DNA of 64,000 bases, from NCBI GenBank assembly GCA_001600615.1, contig BCKK01000002.1, forward strand, positions 2,696,809 through 2,760,808, read 5' to 3'. The notes below the pieces were generated by a model, which was not told the origin of the DNA, made no database searches, and worked only from the letters and a program-made list of their open reading frames with translations. The DNA comes from Dioszegia crocea (Eukaryota; Basidiomycota; Tremellomycetes; Tremellales; Bulleribasidiaceae). A program made the translations under genes and the position numbers. Of this stretch, positions 57,338 through 64,000 are shown in pieces. Position 1 is the first letter of the stretch, and every line of letters begins with the position of its first letter.

Positions 57338-60300
57338 ATGAACCCCGGAGACCTATACCACGACCCTTCGAGGCGGGCGTACGACCCTTATGATCCAAAT
57401 CCACAAACCATTCCACAGAGCCCCCCGCGGCAAGGCGGGCGTGTCGGCCAACCATTCCCAGCCGCTCCTTATCCTCCCACTACAACTCCGAACCCCTACG
57501 ACAACCCACAGCCTCAGCACAATCAGCCGCAGATGCATCACTCTCAATCGCAGCCCTTTCAGCAGGGTGGATTCGCCGACCCCTTACACGCTCCGCAGCA
57601 ACAACAAGGTTACGGGGACCCCTTCCGTGATGCTGGTGCATCGGAGCAGCAATGGGCCCAACCCGCCGGCAGCCACCACTATCCTTCGTATCCCATGAGA
57701 CCACCATCGACACATCCAGCTCCTCTACAACATCCATCAGTCGCACTCTCCCCCTCCCGTCCACACATGGCTCTCGAGCCCGCCCGGACCCGCTTCGATT
57801 CCAACCCAGCCTATGTCGGTGTACCTCATTCTGGCTCTTTCAATAATGCCATCAACATGCCTGATGATCGTCTGACGTCACCCCCGCCTATGCTACATCA
57901 CAGCTCGTCGGGTGTGCTATACCCTCCTGGGCCGGGTGGTCAATATGGTGTACCACATTCGAACTCCTTTAATGGGGTGGCGGATGATGGGGACATCAAT
58001 GATTCGGCGCCCCTACTCAACCACGCACAGCCTGCCTTTGGGCCAGGCTCTGCTTCAGGGAGGGGTTTCCAGCTGCGGGACGATGGAGATATGGGCACTA
58101 GAGGCGGTGCGTTGGGCGCGGACGAGGACGATGTGAATGTACATTATGGCCCTGTCCCGACTAGAGTGATCCGAAGGAATAAGACGCAGAAGCGAGTCAA
58201 GTGAGTAGATATTCTTGATCACGGCACGATATGGCACTAACTGTATCAGGCTCTTCCAGGGCCACTTTGTTGTGGATAACGAAGTCCCGAGCATCTTGTT
58301 GAACCAGTGTGCCATACGAGAAGGGAACGAATTCACGAGGATGAGGTACACTGCAGTGACGTGCGATCCTAATGACTTTATGGTAGGTTTGAATTCCCTT
58401 CCTCTTCCCTGACCGTTCGCTTAACCTGAATGGAAGACAAATCCAAATTCCTCATAGCCGACCATAGCTGATGCTTTAGACCGACCACTACACCCTTCGT
58501 CAGCGACTTTACGATCCTCCTCGTCAAACCGAGCTTTTCATCGTCATCACGATGTACAACGAGGACGACGAGCTATTTTGCCGCACCATGAGAGGTGTAA
58601 TGCAAAATGTGGCGCACTTGTGCGGAAGGGGAAAGAGTAAGACGTGGGGGAAAGACGGCTGGAAGAAGGTAAGTCCGCTGTCTCTCATTAGTGTACGCAG
58701 CTCACCAGCTTAGGTTGTCATTTGCGTCGTGGCAGATGGCCGACTCAAGATGAACCCTCGGACTAGGTCTGTGCTCGCGGCGTTGGGCGTCTATCAAGAC
58801 GGAGTGGGTAAGAATGTGATCAATGGAAAGCCTGTCGTATGTCTCTCCCTTGTGGTGTTCCAGATTATGGTTGCTGAACTACAGACTGCCCATTTATACG
58901 AATACACTACCCAACGTAAGTATACACTCAAAGCTCAGAGCTCATAACTCAGTCTGGATCAGCAAAGATAACAAGATTCGTGGAAACGAACCCCAAGCTG
59001 TGCCAGTGCAGATGATCTTCTGTATGAAGGAGAAGAATCAGAAGAAGGTATTTATTCACATTCGCATTCGGATGATCAATGCTGACAAATCACAGATCAA
59101 CAGTCATCGATGGTTCTTCAAGTAAGTAGATGTCCCGCAGCAATCTCAACCTATAGCTGATCACTTAGTGCTTTCGGAGCTTGTCTAAGACCAAAGTAAG
59201 CTTTGTCGGCCTGCCTCTCCGACTGCAAAGGTAAAGCTTACAGTGTAGTGTCTGTGTCCTTCTCGATGTCGGTACCCAGCCAGGGCCAGACTCTATCTAC
59301 CACCTGTGGAAAGCCTTCGATATCAACTCGTCCGTAGGCGGAGCATGTGGCGAAATTGTAGCCCTCAAAGGACTCTTCTGGCGTAATCTCCTCAATCCGC
59401 TTGTCGCCGCTCAGAATTTCGAGTACAAAATGAGTAACATCCTTGATAAGCCTCTGGAGAGTATATTTGGATACATCACGGTATTGTGAGTTTCCGGCTA
59501 CTTGGCAAACCACATTAGCGGAGGTTCATGCTGACTTCTGTTCAGGCCTGGTGCTTTCTCGGCTTATCGAGTGAGCCGGAGTCTTTGCACGCCGGAAGGA
59601 ACTCCAGCTGACAGGTCTCTTAGTACATCGCATTGCAGAATGACGAGCAAGGAAATGGTCCTCTCAAGCAATACTTCATTGGGGAAAGCATGCACGGCTC
59701 CGAGGCAGGAATTTTGTAAGTCATTCGCGTTTCTCAATTAAGAGCTCTGGCTGACCATGGAAGCGCCGCAAACATGTACCTTGCCGAAGATCGTATTTTG
59801 TGCTGGGAGTTGGTCAGTAAACGGGCATGCAAGTGGACTTTGCACTACGTCAAGTCGGCGTATGGGATCACGGATGTGCCTGATGCTGTAAGTCTTTTTT
59901 GGTCCTTGAGCGATGCGGGTCAAGCTGAGTTGACAGGTGCCTGAACTGGTCTCGCAGCGTCGACGATGGCTGAATGGATCCTTCTTTGCTGCCATCCATT
60001 CGGTCGTGCACTTCGGCTATCTATACCGCTCATCGTGAGACAACCTGCTTTGTCCTCGCGGCATAATACTGATACCGTAGACACTCTTTCACCCGCAAAT
60101 TCTTCCTGCACATCGAAGGTTTATATCAGGTCATCAACCTGATCTTCTCCTGGTTCGCCCTGGGTAACTTCTACATCGCTTTTGTGAGTGATGCCTTTCT
60201 TCCTGGACGTAGCTACCCTTCCTGACGCTCGCAGATTGTCCTGACCTCCTCGCTGAACACAATTTGGTCGGGATGGAAATACGTCAATATACCACTCCAG

Positions 60301-61508
60301 TATGGATATGTCGCCTTGCTGCTGTTGTGCTTCTTGTTGTCGCTGGGCAATCGACCGGCTGGGTAAGTGAACCACGCTACGAATCCAGGGCCAAGGCTGA
60401 CGTGGTAGATCCAAGATTGGATATACGATATCTATGATTGGCTTCGCGATTCTCACCGTCTACATGTTGTTCGCAGCCAGTAAGTCGTCTTGAGCTTTGT
60501 CTTTGAGGCAACTGCTGAATGTCCGCCTAGTCTATCTCGCAGTGCGGGGTATCCAAGGCATACAGCAATCAGGTGCTGTGACTGCGAGCTCCTTCTTCGG
60601 CGATGCCATCTTCCGAAACATTGTCGTCTCGCTCATTGCGACTTACGGAATCTACATCTTGGCTAGCTTGTTCGCACTTGATCCTTGGCATATGCGTGAG
60701 TTGCTTACCTATGGTGTCTTTTCTGAATTCAAGCTGATGATCTCAGTCACCAGTTTCCTGCAGTACATTTTGCTTGCTCCCTCGTACATCAATGTCTTGA
60801 AGTGAGTCTACGTGCTTACTGCAGGTATGGATTCACCAACTGATCTCTCAGCGTGTACGCTTTCTGTAATGTCCACGATGTCGTGAGTGATCTTCGATGC
60901 CTGCCCTTACCATTCACAACTGATTCAAATAGTCATGGGGAACGAAAGGCTCCGACAAGGTCAGCGAGGATCTTGGTGTGGTCAGCTCGGACGCGAACAA
61001 CAAGAATGAAGTTACGGTCGATCTGCCTGTTTTGCAGCAGGACATCAACGACATTTACTCGGCAGAGCTGCAAACCCTTCAACAGAAGGCGCCAAAGGAG
61101 GTCACTAAGGTCAGCGGAGAGCAGAAGCAGGAGGACTATTATAAGAACTTCAGGACGAATGTGGGTACACGCCAGCTTGAAGATGTTTCAGGGATATCAG
61201 GTTTGGTTGCTGATCTTCTATAGGTGCTTCTGGCCTGGACCATGTCAAATGGCGGTCTTGCTGCGGTCATCCTGTAAGTTGCCTCCATCGCCTCAAGACG
61301 TTGAATTTTTCGCTGATATCTAGGCAAACTTCAGGCGGCTCTGATAGCGTCGCTACTACATATATGGGTATTATGCTCTTCACTGTTGCCGGCCTAGCTT
61401 GTGAGTGATTTATAATTGCGTCGTCGACGGTGCAGCTGACACATGATAGTGTTTAGATGGTTTGGCGCCACTGCTTACTTGATTGTCAGAATGTTTGCGG
61501 GAGAATAG
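57338..61508 (+). CDS. chitin synthase (division I type)
   Basis: Processive GT2 enzyme making chitin from UDP-GlcNAc at the plasma membrane; about 1,010 residues in some 20 exons. A 280-residue N-terminus rich in Pro, Gln, Ser and His (start [20 protein letters not shown]) precedes the CHS N-terminal domain ([20 protein letters not shown]). The catalytic part has [93 protein letters not shown] (the EDR motif) and [15 protein letters not shown] (QRRRW). A cluster of membrane segments follows ([37 protein letters not shown]), then [17 protein letters not shown], an acidic loop and the last segments ([31 protein letters not shown]). N-terminal length and WGTKG fit classes I-III. The start at 57338 lies directly before the Pro/Gln-rich tail. 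Confidence 0.95.
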
Positions 61509-61600
61509 ATGAATGCATACAGATTGGCAGTCTAGAAAGTACAGCCATGTTGGCAGGCGCGGTTACACACTCTCTACTTTACAGGTCACATATGATACCC

Positions 61601-63863
61601 TCAGTATGAGCGGAATGTATCAAAAGTTGATCCCGACCGAGCAGTATCTCCGCCATCTGTGTTTGACGAAAGATGTATCACTAGAGGCGCGTCGTCCGAA
61701 ATGTCGGATTCGTCGTACAAGCCGAGCACTCGCATATACCGTCTGATCTTGATCATATCCGCATTCTCTCCGTCCTTCCCGCCAGTCGACCACGCTTGAT
61801 ATGTCTGCGCTTGGTTTACGCTCAACGATATCGAGCTCAACGGGGTGATCAATGTGTCGGCATCAACGTCCAAGGTGTCATCGTCGATGATGAGCGAGTA
61901 TGGACGAGGTTTAACGGTGGTCTGAATCGCGCTGGACGAGGATGCTAACGAAGGGACTGATGTGATGGCTTGGGTAGATGGTGTGATTGGCGAGTTTGGG
62001 CGATCCGAACGATTGGCGGTCCGTGATTTCCCACCCGAGACTGATGGAGGATTCCCCAAGCGTGGACTACCGTCGGTGTTACTGGACTTTGGTGTTCGGC
62101 GAGGCTGAGTGCGTCGTTCGGGAAGATGTATTCGGGCAGCCGTCTCCGTGCGAACAACACGCTCGGACGTCGTTCTCGGTTTGGACATCTGGCGCAGAAG
62201 CCTGAACAGACTGGCTTGATTTGCTTCAGAGATGACCGGCGAGTGATTTGTTGCTGAGGTGGTATGGGCGCGACGCGATCCCGTCGGCGAGTCGTCTGGG
62301 GACCTTGAGGTCTTTGATCGTGGGGTAGAGGAGGATAGTGCCCTCGGCAGGGCTGGAGCGGCGGTCTGGGGATCAGAGCCCAATCTAACCCGTCGGGAAG
62401 GCCGCTTCATTGAAATGTGACTCACCAGTGAGATTCCACTGTGGGTCGGCTGATCAAGTGAGGCAATTGCGCGTGGGGCGGAATGCGCGCGGGACAAAGT
62501 ACTGGACGTTTCCTTGGGCATACGACCGACCCGCATCCCTTCTGCCTCCTTTTTGCCCGCACGGGTGACATCTGACCGTTCCCGCGTCTTGCTGCTGCGT
62601 GCCTGAGGTTTCCCGGGACCCTGCGCAGTCTTTGAGTCTCCTTGTGAATTTGAGACAGCTTCTGTTTTTGGCGCAGAATGAGTGCTGGAGGTGAGGGAAG
62701 TAGGGGTGGGCTTTGCAATATCGGTGGAGGATGTCGATTCTGCGCGTTTCTGCCTCCTCTCCTCCTTTCGTCTCGACCTTTCCGACTCGTTGGCCTTCAC
62801 TGCCATCTCGGCCTCTCTGCGCCCCTTGACCGGTTCGATGGTGGGAGAGAGCTCGAAAACCTTCGATGGATTACGGCGAATGTCCCTAAAGAGTTCGGTT
62901 CTGAAGACATAAGCGAAAACAAAAGGTCGTTGAAGCAAGATACGCACAAATGAGTGACCTCGTCCAGATCATAGTCCGGCAGCCATACGCCTTTTCCGTC
63001 TTTCCATTTGGATGGTTCTAGCCTGAGATTGTCAGATATCATTCTGTCGACCGGGGTGCTAAAGACTCACATGCAGCGATCCTGAAACCAGACGACACTC
63101 GCCATCACCTCCCTCATCCCTTGCCTCCATCGGCGCTCATTCTCGGCATGCAGAATCCAGCGATGCTGCTTCAGCCTGACTCTCACCTGTCGCCGCTGCG
63201 TACCATTGGGTACAGGTTTGACGGGTATAGCCTTTCGAGGTGGTGCTGGGGCTGCGGAAGCTACTGATACCGGCTTTCCCTGTCTAGGCGCCGTCGTCCT
63301 CGACCAATGCGTGCGGATGGACTCGACAGTCGGCCACGCGGCGTAATCACGGATCTCGCTGCCTCGGGGAAAGATCTTTCGCTTGACGCCGCGTTGCTGG
63401 GTGCTTGTGCAGGGAACTGCGTATGTCTGATACCGGACAAGATGGCCTAGTATATCAGATACGGCTCACCCTGAGAGGTTGAGGACTTACCACGACGTTT
63501 AGGATCCAGCAGAGCCATTCTCAGCTCCGGCACTTGATCCCGCCATTTCTTGAACCTGCGGATACGGTACTTTGGGGAGGGATCTAGCTCCGCACAAGGA
63601 GGTGGGAGTCTCGAGTACGCAAGCGAGGGCGGGACAGGGTCGCGGTCAGGACGACGGTGGAAGAGTGCGGATGAGAGGAGTGTGCTGATTTTGCGATTGA
63701 GCTCTCGTGGGTTGAGCCTTGGGCGGATCTTGGGCTTATGTGATGACTTGTTTGGGCCTATCGAGGTGGCCGGGGTGCTAGCGCCTGATGGAGAGGGGAG
63801 AATCGAGGTCAGGGTGGCGCTGCGGGTCGTGTTGGTGTCGACGGTGGTGGTGCATGAAGACAT
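61601..63863 (-). CDS. unknown basic protein, about 680 aa
   Basis: Not recognised. Start MSSCTTTVDTNTTRSATLTS; an in-frame ATG at 63920 is an alternative. Exon 1 has basic, helical PRLNPRELNRKISTLLSSAL and KYRIRRFKKWRDQVPELRMA. Exon 2 reads RKIFPRGSEIRDYAAWPTVE, then RQVRVRLKQHRWILHAENER and MASVVWFQDRCML. Exon 3 has EPSKWKDGKGVWLPDYDLDE, then VTHL. The last exon begins TELFRDIRRNPSKVFELSPT, joined in phase, and continues into a long Ser/Thr/Pro/Arg-rich tail ending TFDTFRSY. The pieces around RRFKKWRDQVPE, KQHRWILHAENERR and WLPDYDLDEVTHL look conserved and may form one folded domain. It converges with the chitin synthase gene, 92 bases apart. Function not inferred. Confidence 0.7.
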
Positions 63864-64000
63864 GGTGCTCGAGTGATGAAGTTGTCGAGAGTGGCGAGGT
63901 GGAGTGATGGATCCCAGCATATCATACGCGGGATTTAAGTCTTCCAGGGGACGGAGATCGGGTAGGAGTCGATGGTGTGTGTTTTGTATGGCTATGGGTG
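63864..64000. other. upstream flank of the last gene
   Basis: Short stretch to the window edge, holding the likely leader and promoter of the minus-strand gene. Nothing else seen. Confidence 0.35.

Overview
The window is nuclear DNA of a basidiomycete yeast, most likely a tremellomycete (Cryptococcus/Kwoniella/Saitozyma-like). It is gene-dense, with both strands used. Almost every gene is cut by many short introns (mostly 45-65 nt) with GT..AG ends and a CTGAC/CTGAT/CTAAC-like branch site just before the acceptor. The families are eukaryotic and fungal (SUMO, DDI1, GID8, Per1, DUR3, chitin synthase, Zn2Cys6 regulator). Gene models below were built by hand from reading-frame continuity, splice signals and family similarity. 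No search was run.

Layout. 183-5240 (minus): an NXT1/p15-type mRNA-export factor and a large DDT-WHIM-PHD chromatin protein. 5805-7646 (plus): SUMO and a predicted secreted hypothetical. 7859-12640 (minus): CTP synthase and DDI1. 13304-15134 (minus): two tiny Cys-rich secreted proteins. 15878-18446 (minus): the urea transporter DUR3, with a 1.5 kb upstream region carrying GATA sites and a CGG-N10-CCG palindrome. 19984-22761 (plus): a large unknown protein with a C-terminal zinc finger. 23176-26076 (plus): a GH3 beta-glucosidase with a PA14 insert. 26443-28615 (plus): enolase. 28868-30088 (minus): a Lys/Ala-rich nuclear-type protein. 31522-32825 (plus): GID8. 33161-38515 (plus): an MFS monocarboxylate-type transporter and a Zn2Cys6 regulator. 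38699-40095 (minus): an NAD(P)-binding protein whose first intron holds a hAT-type MITE. 40958-41906 (minus): DENR/Tma22. 42133-45285 (plus): a USP25/28-like deubiquitinase. 45561-47644 (minus): the DNA polymerase delta third subunit. 48306-49741 (plus): Per1. 50484-51415 (minus): a basic nuclear-type unknown. 51955-54041 (plus): WDR8/WRAP73. 54331-56384 (minus): an ELO elongase. 57338-61508 (plus): a chitin synthase. 61601-63863 (minus): an unknown.

There is no single operon-like system; this is a housekeeping stretch. Several genes touch ubiquitin/SUMO or protein turnover (SUMO, DDI1, GID8, the USP), but that is probably chance. The most interesting signals are in RNA processing and small elements: an AT..AC intron in enolase, a 10-nt microexon whose skipping would truncate the Zn2Cys6 factor, a frame-preserving last intron in SUMO placed before the diglycine, a 32-nt intron, and the intronic hAT MITE with perfect 17-bp TIRs and an 8-bp target duplication.
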